64,000 nt of DNA, from positions 598,501-662,500 of the forward strand of contig NZ_AP023360.1 in NCBI RefSeq assembly GCF_018326265.1. The letters are read 5' to 3'. Origin of the DNA: Catellatospora sp. IY07-71 (GTDB taxonomy: Bacteria; Actinomycetota; Actinomycetes; Mycobacteriales; Micromonosporaceae). The position numbers were made by a program, and so were the translations under genes. Numbering within the stretch: position 1 is the stretch's first letter; each line of letters starts with the position of its first letter. Of the stretch, positions 42,608 through 50,950 are shown piece by piece. Below the pieces are notes generated by a model, which was not told the origin of the DNA, did no database searches, and was given only the letters and a program-made list of their open reading frames with translations.

Positions 42608-43860
42608 CCGCGCTGGACACTCCCGCCGGCCAGCTCGCCCCCGGAGACGCGCAGCTGCGCGGGCAGTACCTGCGCGAGGTCCTGGAGCTGCTCTACCCCG
42701 GCTGCTCGACCGCCGCGCCGGGCCGCCGGGTGGTCGAATACCTCGCCATCCCCGACGCGCGCCGCTGCAAGCTGCTGGTGCCCACGGCCTCGCGCCGGGT
42801 CGCCGCCGCCGCGGTGCGCCGCTTCTCCGAGCCGCAGGGCCGCATCGGCCGCCTCAAGCGCGACGCCGTCGCGATGGCGCTGCACTCCGGCGCGTGGACC
42901 GCGCTGGTCCGCGACCGGGTCCGGCTGACCAGCCCGGACACCGGCGGTGACACCGTCGACCGCTTCCTGTCCGAGGCGCTGGGCACGCCGCTGCACGTCA
43001 GCATCCACATCGGCCCGGCCCGCGCCAACCGCAAGCCGGTGCTGCAGCTGCTCGACCCGCGCGGGCGCACCATCGGCTTCGCCAAGTTCGGCGTCGGCCC
43101 GCTCACCCGGCGGCTGGTCCGGGCCGAGGCGGCGGCGCTGTCGGCGCTGTCGCACGTACGGCTGCCCGAGATCGTGGTGCCGAGCATCCTGCACGCCGGG
43201 CAGTGGCGCGGCCTGCAGGTGCTGGTCCAGTCCGCGCTGCCGGTGTGGCAGCCGCGGGTGCCGCTGTCCCCGGCCCGGCTGCAGCGCGCCATGGCCGAGG
43301 TGGCCGGCGCCTGCGGGCTGAGCCAGGGCTGGCTGGCCACCAGCCCGTACTGGTCGGACCTGCGCAACCGGCTCTGCCAGCTGGTCGCGGACACCCCGGC
43401 GGACTCCGGCCGGGCCGCGACCGAGGTGGCGCAGCTGTTCGAGGCCGCGCGGGCGCTGGTCGAGCACGCCGCCGAGCTGAACCTGCGCTACGGCGCCTGG
43501 CACGGCGACTGGGCCCCCTGGAACATGGCCAACGTCGAGGACGCCCTGCTGATCTGGGACTGGGAACGGTTCACCCCCGGCGTGCCGCTCGGCTTCGACG
43601 CCGTGCACCACGACCTGCAGCGGCAGATCCAGGCCGGGGTGGACGCGCAGGCCGCGGTCGAGACGACCGTCCGCCAGGCCCCGGCGCTGCTCGAACCGTT
43701 CGGGGTGGCGCCCGGCAGCGCCGAGATCACCGCCCTGCTCTACCTGGTGGACCTCGCCACCCGCTACCTCGCCGACCGGCAGGCCGAGGCCGGCGCGCGC
43801 CTCGGGGTGACCGGCACCTGGCTGCTGCCCGTCCTGATCCGCAAGGTCCGGTCGCTGTAA
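42604..43860 (+). CDS. Kinase-fold phosphotransferase-like protein
   Basis: 418-residue protein whose C-terminal half has the aminoglycoside-phosphotransferase/choline-kinase fold: catalytic loop YGAWHGDWAPWNMANV (near residues 297-312) and metal motif LLIWDWERF. The N-terminal half is unusual and not recognised. In this setting it may phosphorylate a sugar or glycan unit, or act as a regulator. GTG at 42604 overlaps the small ORF stop. Confidence 0.72.
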   Translation: MTALDTPAGQLAPGDAQLRGQYLREVLELLYPGCSTAAPGRRVVEYLAIPDARRCKLLVPTASRRVAAAAVRRFSEPQGRIGRLKRDAVAMALHSGAWTALVRDRVRLTSPDTGGDTVDRFLSEALGTPLHVSIHIGPARANRKPVLQLLDPRGRTIGFAKFGVGPLTRRLVRAEAAALSALSHVRLPEIVVPSILHAGQWRGLQVLVQSALPVWQPRVPLSPARLQRAMAEVAGACGLSQGWLATSPYWSDLRNRLCQLVADTPADSGRAATEVAQLFEAARALVEHAAELNLRYGAWHGDWAPWNMANVEDALLIWDWERFTPGVPLGFDAVHHDLQRQIQAGVDAQAAVETTVRQAPALLEPFGVAPGSAEITALLYLVDLATRYLADRQAEAGARLGVTGTWLLPVLIRKVRSL

Positions 43861-43895
43861 ACCGGGCACGCCCCACCCTGACGCATGGAGAGCAA

Positions 43896-44768
43896 GTGAA
43901 GACGTCGAACGTGCCGGAGTCGGTCAAGCGGGTCGTGCACATCGGATCCCGCTCGGTCGGCTGGCTGACCGCGGGCGCGCGTTTGCTGCCGTCGTTCTTG
44001 ATCTGCGGCGGGCAGCGCTGCGGCACGACCTCGCTCTACCGGGCGCTCGCCGCGCACCCCGCGATCCTCAAGGCGGTGCTGCACAAGGGCGTGCACTACT
44101 TCGACACCAGCTACCACCGGGGCGGGGCCTGGTATCGGGGGCACTTCCCGCTGCGGCGCACCGCCGCCCGGGTCGAGCGCGAGCTGGGCGTGCCCCCGCA
44201 GACGTTCGAGTCCAGCCCGTACTACCTCTACCACCCGCACGCCGGTGCCCGAATGGCGCGCGACCTGCCCGGCATCAAGGTGATCGTGCTGGTGCGCGAC
44301 CCGGTGGAGCGGGCCTACTCGCAGCACGCGCACGAGGTGGCGCGCGGCTTCGAGACGGTGACCGACTTCGCACAGGCGCTGGACCTGGAACCGGCCCGGC
44401 TGCGCGGGCAGCGGGAGCGGCTGCTCGCCGACGAGCACGCGTACTCGTTCTCGCACCAGCACCACGGCTACCGCTCGCGCGGCGAGTACGCCGTCTACCT
44501 GCGCCGGATGGCCGAGCACGTGGGCCGGGAGCGGATGCTGGTGGTGGAGAGCGAGCGCTTCTTCGCCGACCCGAAACCGGTGTACGACGATGTGCTGGCG
44601 TTCCTCGGCCTGCCGCACCTGAGCTACCCCGAGTTCGAGCAGCACAACGCCCGCCCGCGCAGCGCGCCGATGCCCGCCCGGCTGCGCGCCGAGCTGATCG
44701 CGCACTACGCCCCGCACGACACGGCGCTGGCCGAGTGGCTGGGCCGTACGCCGAGCTGGCGCGCGTGA
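43896..44768 (+). CDS. PAPS-dependent sulfotransferase (heparan type)
   Basis: 290-residue cytoplasmic sulfotransferase that would move sulfate from PAPS to a glycan hydroxyl or amino group. The 5'-phosphosulfate loop is FLICGGQRCGTTSLYRAL (residues 34-51) and the 3'-phosphate motif is VLVRDPVERAYSQ (about 131-143), with HHGYRSRGEYAVYLRR and VESERFFADP as in NDST-like enzymes. GTG at 43896 has GGAGAG upstream. Overlaps the flippase gene by GTGA. PAPS could come from the CysC-type gene at 35179. Confidence 0.9.
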   Translation: MKTSNVPESVKRVVHIGSRSVGWLTAGARLLPSFLICGGQRCGTTSLYRALAAHPAILKAVLHKGVHYFDTSYHRGGAWYRGHFPLRRTAARVERELGVPPQTFESSPYYLYHPHAGARMARDLPGIKVIVLVRDPVERAYSQHAHEVARGFETVTDFAQALDLEPARLRGQRERLLADEHAYSFSHQHHGYRSRGEYAVYLRRMAEHVGRERMLVVESERFFADPKPVYDDVLAFLGLPHLSYPEFEQHNARPRSAPMPARLRAELIAHYAPHDTALAEWLGRTPSWRA

Positions 44769-46372
44769 CCAGCCCGCTCACCACCGCGCCCGAGGCGGCC
44801 GTCCCGGCGCAACCGGCACCCCCGCCGGCGGACGGGGCCGCGAGCCTGTCCGGGTTCGCCCGGGGCGGGGTGGCCAACCTGGCCGGGGCGGCGCTCGCGG
44901 CGGTGGCCGGGGTCGGGGTGACCTGGCTCGTCGCGCGCGGGCTCGGCCCGCACGCGGCCGGCTCCTTCTTCGCCGCGACGGCGGCGTTCGTGCTGGTCGG
45001 CGGGTTCGCCCGGCTCGGCACGACGACCGCGCTGGTGTACTGGCCCGCCCGGCTGCGCGCGCTGGGCAGGCCCGAGCTGATCGGCCCGTGCCTGCGCAGC
45101 GGCCTGGTGCCGGTCGCCGTGCTCGGCGTCGCGCTGGGCGTGGCGGTCTGGCTCGGCGCCGCCCGGTTCGTGCCGGACTACGCCGCGCCGCTGGCCGCGC
45201 TGGCGCTGTTCCTGCCGGTCGTGGCGCTGTCCGAGGCGCTGCTGGCGGCCACCCGGGGCTATCGCATGATGCGGCCGACCGTGCTGCTGGAGAAGATCAT
45301 GCGCCCGGCCGTGCAGCTGCTCTGCGTGGGCGGCCTGGCCGCGGCCGCGCTGCTGTCGGGCACCGGCGCGGCGGCGCAGACCTGGGCGCTGGCGTGGGTG
45401 CTGCCGTACGTGCCGGTCGCCGCGATCGCCGGTTTCCTGGTCTGGCGCAGGTGGCACCACGAGCCCACGATGACCCGCAGCGAGCGGGCGGCCGCCCGCA
45501 TCGAGGGCCGTCCCGTGGCCGGCGCGTTCTGGCGGTACACCGCCCCGCGTGCCCTGGCCAACGCGGCGCAGACCGCGCTGCAGCGGGTAGACGTGCTCAT
45601 GGTCGCCGGGCTCGCCGGGCTCGCCCCCGCCGCCGCGTACGCCGTAGCGGGCCGCTTCGTCGTGCTCGGACAGCTGGCCAACGGCTCCATCGCGCAGGTG
45701 GTGCAGCCCCGGCTGGCCGAGACGCTGGCCGTCGGGGACCGCGCGGGCGCGCTGCGGCTCTACCAGACCGCCACCGCCTGGCTCGTCCTGATCAGCTGGC
45801 CGCTGCACCTGGTCGTGGCCTGCTACGCCGACCTGTACCTGGGGCTGTTCGGGCCCTCGTACACCTCCGCCGCGCCCGCGGTGCGGGTGCTGGCCGCCGC
45901 GATGCTGATCAGCACCGGCTGCGGCATGGTCGACATGGTGCTGTCCATGGCCGGGCGCACCACCTGGAACCTGATGAACGTGCTGCTGGCGCTGGCCACC
46001 ATGGTCTGCATCGACCTGCTGACCATCCCCCGCCTCGGCGTGCTGGGCGCGGCGATCGGCCTGGCCGCCGCGGTCGCGGTCAACAACCTGCTGCCGCTGG
46101 CGCAGCTGTCCGGCTCGCTGCGGCTGCACCCGTTCGGCACCGGTACGCGTACCGCGATGGCGCTCGCCGCCACCAGCTTCGGCGTGCTGCCCTGGCTGGT
46201 CCGCCTGGTCGTGCCCAGCCAGCCGGTCGGCGCCGGGGCCGCCCTCGTCCTGGCCACCGGCGTCTACCTCGGCGGCCTGCGCCGCTACCACGACCGGCTC
46301 GGGCTCCGGGCGCTGCTCAAGGCCGCCCGCCCCGGCCGCCGCAACACCGACCAGGCCGCTACCCAGGGGTAG
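44765..46372 (+). CDS. Wzx-type polysaccharide flippase
   Basis: 535-residue MATE/MOP superfamily membrane protein with about 14 helices, the type that flips undecaprenyl-linked repeat units. Family features: the first helix SGFARGGVANLAGAALAAVA and the mid-protein RYTAPRALANAAQTALQRVDVLMVA. GTG at 44765 is inside the sulfotransferase stop, so sulfation and flipping genes are co-translated. This suggests sulfate is added before export. Confidence 0.88.
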   Translation: MTSPLTTAPEAAVPAQPAPPPADGAASLSGFARGGVANLAGAALAAVAGVGVTWLVARGLGPHAAGSFFAATAAFVLVGGFARLGTTTALVYWPARLRALGRPELIGPCLRSGLVPVAVLGVALGVAVWLGAARFVPDYAAPLAALALFLPVVALSEALLAATRGYRMMRPTVLLEKIMRPAVQLLCVGGLAAAALLSGTGAAAQTWALAWVLPYVPVAAIAGFLVWRRWHHEPTMTRSERAAARIEGRPVAGAFWRYTAPRALANAAQTALQRVDVLMVAGLAGLAPAAAYAVAGRFVVLGQLANGSIAQVVQPRLAETLAVGDRAGALRLYQTATAWLVLISWPLHLVVACYADLYLGLFGPSYTSAAPAVRVLAAAMLISTGCGMVDMVLSMAGRTTWNLMNVLLALATMVCIDLLTIPRLGVLGAAIGLAAAVAVNNLLPLAQLSGSLRLHPFGTGTRTAMALAATSFGVLPWLVRLVVPSQPVGAGAALVLATGVYLGGLRRYHDRLGLRALLKAARPGRRNTDQAATQG

Positions 46373-46416
46373 CGGAGCAACGCACCGAGTACGAGCAGAA
46401 AAGGAACACGAACCGC

Positions 46417-47169
46417 ATGCGCGCCGACTACACCGAGATCTTCCAGGACGAGGCGACGGTCGAGAAGTACGAGCACGTCGTATACGCCCCGGACAGCTAT
46501 TCCTCGGCGATAAATCGGCGCCAGCGCGCCTACCTGCGGCGGCTGGCCAAACGGGCGTTCCCCTACCGGCGCCCGGTGCAGCACGACTTCGCCTGCGGCA
46601 CCGGCCGGGCCATCCGCATCCTGCACGGCCTGGTCCGCGGCGCGCACGGCTACGACACGTCGGCCGCGATGCTGTCCAAGGCCGAGGAGGTCGGCGCATA
46701 CGCCGAGCTGCACCTGGTCGAGGCCGCGGGCGAGGTGCCCGACCCCGCCCCGACCGAGATCCCGGCCCTGGTCACCATCTTCCGGCTGCTGCTCAACGTG
46801 GACAACGAGGTACGCGAGCGGGCCATCGCGTTCGGCGCGAAGGTGCTGCCCAACTACGACGCCGGGCTGCTGGTGGTGGAGAACCACGGCAACCGCCACT
46901 CGCTGCGCCACCTGCGCCACCAGCGGCACGCGGGCTCGCCGTGGTTCGCCGAGCTGGACCACACCGAGGTCGCCGAGCTGCTCGACCGGCACGGCTTCAC
47001 CATCGTGGAGCAGCGCGGCTTCGCCCTGTTCACGCAGGGCTGGTACGGCCGCCGCGGGCTGCGCACGCTGGCCCGCCTCGTCGACGACTTCGTCGCCCGC
47101 ACCGGCTGGGGCGGCACCTGGGCCGTCAACGTGCTCTACGTCGCCCGGCGCACCCGGAACGTCGACTGA
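46417..47169 (+). CDS. SAM-dependent methyltransferase
   Basis: 250-residue class I methyltransferase. The SAM motif I is HDFACGTGRAIRIL (near residues 50-63) and the acidic loop YDTSAAMLSKAEEV follows. The C-terminal part (ELDHTEVAELLDRHGFTIVE) suits a small-molecule or sugar methylase. ATG at 46417, with AAAAGGAA upstream. Lies in the polysaccharide operon, so a sugar O-methylation is likely (inference). Confidence 0.83.
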   Translation: MRADYTEIFQDEATVEKYEHVVYAPDSYSSAINRRQRAYLRRLAKRAFPYRRPVQHDFACGTGRAIRILHGLVRGAHGYDTSAAMLSKAEEVGAYAELHLVEAAGEVPDPAPTEIPALVTIFRLLLNVDNEVRERAIAFGAKVLPNYDAGLLVVENHGNRHSLRHLRHQRHAGSPWFAELDHTEVAELLDRHGFTIVEQRGFALFTQGWYGRRGLRTLARLVDDFVARTGWGGTWAVNVLYVARRTRNVD

Positions 47170-47170
47170 G

Positions 47171-48190
47171 ATGCAGCCTCTCCGGCACGGCGTCGCCGGC
47201 CGCGTGTCACGGATCCTCGCCGGGGTGGCCGCCGTGGCCCTGCTCGCCACGTGCGGCTCCCCGCACCGGGCCGACCGGGGCATCGCGGTCGCGCCGGCCG
47301 GGCCCGCCGGGACCCGCCCGCCGCTGGCCTCCGGCGGCCCGGTCGCCGCGCCGGCGTCCGGAGCGCTGCTCGGGGCCTGGGTCCGCCCGGCGAGCCTCAC
47401 CCAGGCCGGGCGGGTCACCGGCATCGCCGACTTCGAACGGGACCTCGGCCGCAGGCTGGACATCGTGCACACGTACCGGCGGCTGCGGGAGGAGTTCGGC
47501 ACCAGCTCCGACCGGACGTTCCTCACGTCCGGCGCCACCCTGATGTTCAGCTGGACCGGCGGCCCCAGCGCCGAGGTGCTGCTCGGCGAGCACGACGAGC
47601 TGATCCGCGAACGCGCCCGCCAGGCGCGCGACCTGGACGTGCCGGTGCTGCTACGGCTGCGCTGGGAGATGGACCGCCCGAACCTGCTCGCCGAGGTCGG
47701 CTCCCCCGACGAGTACACGGCGGCGTGGCGGCATACCCGCGCGCTGTTCGCCGCCGAGGGCGCGGACAACGTGTCCTGGGTCTGGTGCCCCACCGAGCAG
47801 GGCTTCACCACCGGCCGCGCACTGGACTTCTACCCCGGCGACGACCAGGTCGACTGGACCTGCGCCGACGTCTACGCCGGCAGCGCCCTGACCCCCATCG
47901 CCGACCTCCTGGAGCCCTTCCTGCACTGGGCCGCCGCCCGCCCCCACCCCATCATGATCGGCGAATACGGCGTCTCCCGCGCCTGGACCGCCCCTCAGCG
48001 CGCCGACTGGCTCTCCGACGCCCACCGCGTCTTCCGCACCAACACCCAGATCAAAGCGGTCCTCTACTTCGAATCCAACCCCGACGACCGCACCCCCGCC
48101 GGCGAATTCGCCCTCCGCCCCGACCCCGCCCCCTTCCAGGCTTTCCGCACCACCGCCCACGACCCCTGGTTCAATCCCCAACCCCGTTGA
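47171..48190 (+). CDS. GH26-like lipoprotein hydrolase
   Basis: 339-residue lipoprotein (signal ending LLATC, lipid Cys near residue 28) with a (beta/alpha)8 GH26-like domain. Candidate catalytic acids lie in LLRLRWEMDRPN (near residue 166) and IMIGEYGVSRA (near 265). FYPGDDQVDWTCADVYAGS and KAVLYFES match the same places in the hydrolase at 36757. ATG starts 1 nt after the methyltransferase stop. It is the last gene of the plus-strand operon and probably edits or degrades the polymer at the membrane. Confidence 0.8.
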   Translation: MQPLRHGVAGRVSRILAGVAAVALLATCGSPHRADRGIAVAPAGPAGTRPPLASGGPVAAPASGALLGAWVRPASLTQAGRVTGIADFERDLGRRLDIVHTYRRLREEFGTSSDRTFLTSGATLMFSWTGGPSAEVLLGEHDELIRERARQARDLDVPVLLRLRWEMDRPNLLAEVGSPDEYTAAWRHTRALFAAEGADNVSWVWCPTEQGFTTGRALDFYPGDDQVDWTCADVYAGSALTPIADLLEPFLHWAAARPHPIMIGEYGVSRAWTAPQRADWLSDAHRVFRTNTQIKAVLYFESNPDDRTPAGEFALRPDPAPFQAFRTTAHDPWFNPQPR

Positions 48191-48267
48191 TCATGACCTT
48201 ATGGCACGGCTCGGCGGTGTGTCGTGGCCACAGTCTCCTGATCGACTTCGCGCAGGGGCGGTGATCC

Positions 48268-48319
48268 GTTTTCGTGGACGCTGGACGTCGCCATGACAGT
48301 GCTCAGCGTCCACGGAAAC
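48268..48319 (-). terminator. Hairpin after the Uma2 gene
   Basis: 16-bp arms with one mismatch (48268-48283 with 48304-48319), 6 nt after the stop at 48326. It may serve the convergent plus-strand operon as well. Confidence 0.65.
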
Positions 48320-48325
48320 AGATCT

Positions 48326-48961
48326 TCAGCGGGCGAGCAGGTCCGCCGGATCGAAGTCGGCGGCGAAAGGCTCCACCATCTGCATACGCTGCCCGGACAC
48401 GGCCCGGGTGACCAGCTCATACCGGCCGTCGACCAGGCGGCGCAGCTCGACCACGGCGAGATCCCGGGCGGCGTCCAGCTCGACGGTCATGAACCAGGCG
48501 ATGCCCTGCTGCAGACAGGCGGCGGGCTTGTTGACGTGATCCCGGCGCACGCTCGACGGGCTGACGAACTCGACCACCATCACGCAGTGCTCGGCAGCCA
48601 CCCACGTGCCGTGCTGCGGGCTGTCCAGCACCGTCAGATCAGGCTGGATCCAGCGGTCGAGCGCGCCCATGGTCAGGTTGACCGTGCCGTAGACGTAGTA
48701 GCCGGCTTCCCGGGCACCGGCGCGAAATGCCGATGCCAGCTCGATCGCGCCATATGAATTGCGTGCGGCCTCGTATGGAGATATGAACAGTTTCCCGTCC
48801 CAGCACTCGTACTTCACCAGAGGAAGTCCCGGGATGGGCAGGTAGCGCTCGGCCACCTCGACGGTCCACATGCCATCAAGATCGACCAACGGATCGAACG
48901 GGTGGTCACTGTCCACGTCCGTCACCTGCTGATTCGCAAACCTCTCGACCGTTGCTGTCAT
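48326..48961 (-). CDS. Uma2 family endonuclease-like protein
   Basis: 211-residue protein of the Uma2/DUF820 family, which has a PD-(D/E)xK fold. Active-site pieces: RWIQPDLTVLDSP and VMVVEFVSPSSVRRDHVNKP. No known target. It interrupts the polysaccharide locus on the opposite strand and has its own hairpin. Its base use is a little less GC-rich than its neighbours (for example around 48720-48900), which would fit later acquisition. Confidence 0.83.
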   Translation of the reverse strand: MTATVERFANQQVTDVDSDHPFDPLVDLDGMWTVEVAERYLPIPGLPLVKYECWDGKLFISPYEAARNSYGAIELASAFRAGAREAGYYVYGTVNLTMGALDRWIQPDLTVLDSPQHGTWVAAEHCVMVVEFVSPSSVRRDHVNKPAACLQQGIAWFMTVELDAARDLAVVELRRLVDGRYELVTRAVSGQRMQMVEPFAADFDPADLLAR

Positions 48962-49043
48962 ATCGATCCCTCCCCAGGGTCACCACCAGCGTAGTGGCCC
49001 CGGTCCGGGCTGAACAGCACCGCGGCGCAACTTAATCGATCAG

Positions 49044-49098
49044 GCGTTAAGAAGGGCACCTTCCTCTACGGAAAGCGTTAAGAAGGTGCCCTTCCTTA
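49044..49098 (-). repeat. Type A double-hairpin repeat, copy 3
   Basis: Units GTTAAGAAGGGCACCTTCCT (49046) and GTTAAGAAGGTGCCCTTCCT (49077). The WecG-type gene stops (TAA, 49096-49098) at the repeat end. Confidence 0.85.
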
Positions 49099-49902
49099 CT
49101 TGCGGCGGAGGGCGGAGGTGGCGAGGAGGCGGGCGGCGTAGGGGAGGTCGTGGACCAGGTATCGGCCGGCCAGGCGGCCGGGCTCCTGGGCCAGGCGGTG
49201 GGCCCATTCGAGGCCGCTGCGCTGCATCCAGATGGGGGCGCGGTGCAACTCGCCGGCGACGAAGCCGATGGCCGCGCCGCAGCCGATGAACCAGGTGAAC
49301 GGCAGCTCGGCGCGCAGGTCCGAGATGACCCGCTCCTGCTTCGGGAAGCCGAGGCCGACGAAGACGAAGTCGGGCTTGGCCTCGATCACGTCGGTGTACA
49401 CCTGCGCGCACGTGTCCGGATCGAGGTCGAACCCGAACGGCGGCGCGACCTGGCCCGCGATGCGCAGCCCGGGGCAGCCTGCGGCGAGCACCGAGGCGGC
49501 CTTGACCGCGCCGTCCATGCCGGTCTCGTCGGCGGGCGAGCCGCCGAGCAGGTACACGGAGCGGCGGGCCCGGCCGAGGGCGGCGCTGAGGGTCCAGATC
49601 AGACCGGATCCGGTCACCCGTTCGGGGAGCGGGGTGCGGGCGAGCCTGCTGGCCCAGACCAGGGGCATGCCGTCGGCGACCACGAGCGCGGCGTCCTCCA
49701 GGAAGCCGCGCACCTCGGCGGCGCGCACCCCGCGGCCGGTGGCCAGCCGCATGATGTCGACGTTCGGGGTGAGGATGCGGCCGCCTTCGCCGCGTTCGAG
49801 CGCGGCGAGCACCCGGTCGGCGACGGTCTCCTCGGTGACCGCGTCGAACCAGGTGCCGGCGAGGCGGACCCGGCGGCCATAGACAGTCCCCGTAAAAGAC
49901 AC
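49096..49902 (-). CDS. WecG/TagA/CpsF family glycosyltransferase
   Basis: 268-residue GT26 enzyme that adds the second sugar (ManNAc-type residues in model systems) to a lipid-linked precursor. Seen: LTPNVDIMRLATG, VVADGMPLVWASRL, SVYLLGGSP, GLRIAGQVAPPFG and the signature VFVGLGFPKQERVI. GTG at 49902 is preferred; TTG at 49914 is also in frame. Divergent from the sulfotransferase at 49988, sharing an 85-bp AT-richer promoter region. Confidence 0.87.
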   Translation of the reverse strand: MSFTGTVYGRRVRLAGTWFDAVTEETVADRVLAALERGEGGRILTPNVDIMRLATGRGVRAAEVRGFLEDAALVVADGMPLVWASRLARTPLPERVTGSGLIWTLSAALGRARRSVYLLGGSPADETGMDGAVKAASVLAAGCPGLRIAGQVAPPFGFDLDPDTCAQVYTDVIEAKPDFVFVGLGFPKQERVISDLRAELPFTWFIGCGAAIGFVAGELHRAPIWMQRSGLEWAHRLAQEPGRLAGRYLVHDLPYAARLLATSALRRK

Positions 49903-49987
49903 GAAATCAGACAATACAGACCAAGTAGGCGGTTCGGTCGTTATGCCGTACGAGCGCGTCACGCCGTGGCGCGGCAGTGGGGGATGT

Positions 49988-50950
49988 ATGGCAACCAGGG
50001 TTCTTTTCGTCGGTGGACTCGGCCGCAGCGGCACGACCCTGATCGAGCGGGTGCTGGGCGAGCTGCCCGGCGTCTGCGCCCTGGGCGAGATCGTCCATCT
50101 CTGGCAGCGCGACGTACGCGACGACGAGCGCTGCGGCTGCGGCGACCGGTTCAGCCGCTGCGACTTCTGGCAGCGCGTCGGGCACGCCGCGTTCGGCGGC
50201 TGGCACCGGGTCGACGTGCACCGCATCCTGGCCCTGCGCGACCTGGTCGAGCGCACCCGGCACATCCCGCGGCTGGCCGGGTCGGCCCGCCTGGCCGGCG
50301 ACTTCACCGCGCTCGTCACCGAGTACGCCGGCTACTACGCGAAGATCTACGCCGCGGCGGCCACCGTGTCCGAGGCGAACGTGGTGATCGACTCGTCCAA
50401 GCACAGCGCGCTGGCGCACTGCCTGCGCTGGTCGGACGAGGTGGACCTGCGCGTGCTGCACGTGGTGCGCGACGCGCGCGGCGTGGCGTACTCGTGGACC
50501 AAGACGGTGTCCCGGCCGGAGACCGACGGCTCCGAGGAGATGACCCGCTACGCGCCGACCCGCAGCGCGCTGCTGTGGAACGCGCACAACGCCGCCTTCG
50601 GGCTGCTGCGGCGGCGGGGCGTGCCGGTGCGGCGGGTGCGCTACGAGGAGTTCCTGGCCCGGCCGCGCAACACGGTGCGCCGGGTCGCCGCGTTCATGGG
50701 CATGGACCCGTCCGTGATGGACCTGGGTTTCCTGCACGACGACGCCGTCGAGCTGTCCCGCGGTCACAGCGCCGCGGGCAACCCGATGCGCTTCACGGTC
50801 GGGCGCATCGAGCTGCGCCGCGACGACGCCTGGCGCCGGCAGCTGCCGCCGCGCCAGCGCGCCCTGGTCGGGGCCGTCTGCGCGCCGCTGCTGCGGGCGT
50901 ACGGCTACCCGCTGAGCAGCAACGCCGAGATCGTAGGAGCGCACCGATGA
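49988..50950 (+). CDS. PAPS-dependent sulfotransferase, second type
   Basis: 320-residue sulfotransferase unlike the one at 43896. 5'-phosphosulfate loop RVLFVGGLGRSGTTLIERVL (residues 4-23), a Cys-rich loop RCGCGDRFSRCDFW (about 48-61), VVIDSSKHSALA and the 3'-phosphate site LHVVRDARGVAYSW (about 157-170). ATG at 49988 with GGGGGA upstream; the earlier in-frame ATG at 49943 lacks one. Coupled by ATGA to the glycosyltransferase. Confidence 0.88.
   Translation: MATRVLFVGGLGRSGTTLIERVLGELPGVCALGEIVHLWQRDVRDDERCGCGDRFSRCDFWQRVGHAAFGGWHRVDVHRILALRDLVERTRHIPRLAGSARLAGDFTALVTEYAGYYAKIYAAAATVSEANVVIDSSKHSALAHCLRWSDEVDLRVLHVVRDARGVAYSWTKTVSRPETDGSEEMTRYAPTRSALLWNAHNAAFGLLRRRGVPVRRVRYEEFLARPRNTVRRVAAFMGMDPSVMDLGFLHDDAVELSRGHSAAGNPMRFTVGRIELRRDDAWRRQLPPRQRALVGAVCAPLLRAYGYPLSSNAEIVGAHR

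Noticed and set aside
42604-43860. Aminoglycoside resistance kinase
   Set aside because: The kinase loop is present, but the N-terminal half is unrelated and the setting is a polysaccharide operon; no basis to claim drug resistance.
48326-48961. Uma2 gene as a remnant transposon
   Set aside because: Uma2 proteins are widespread single genes; no inverted repeats, target duplication or transposase accompany it.
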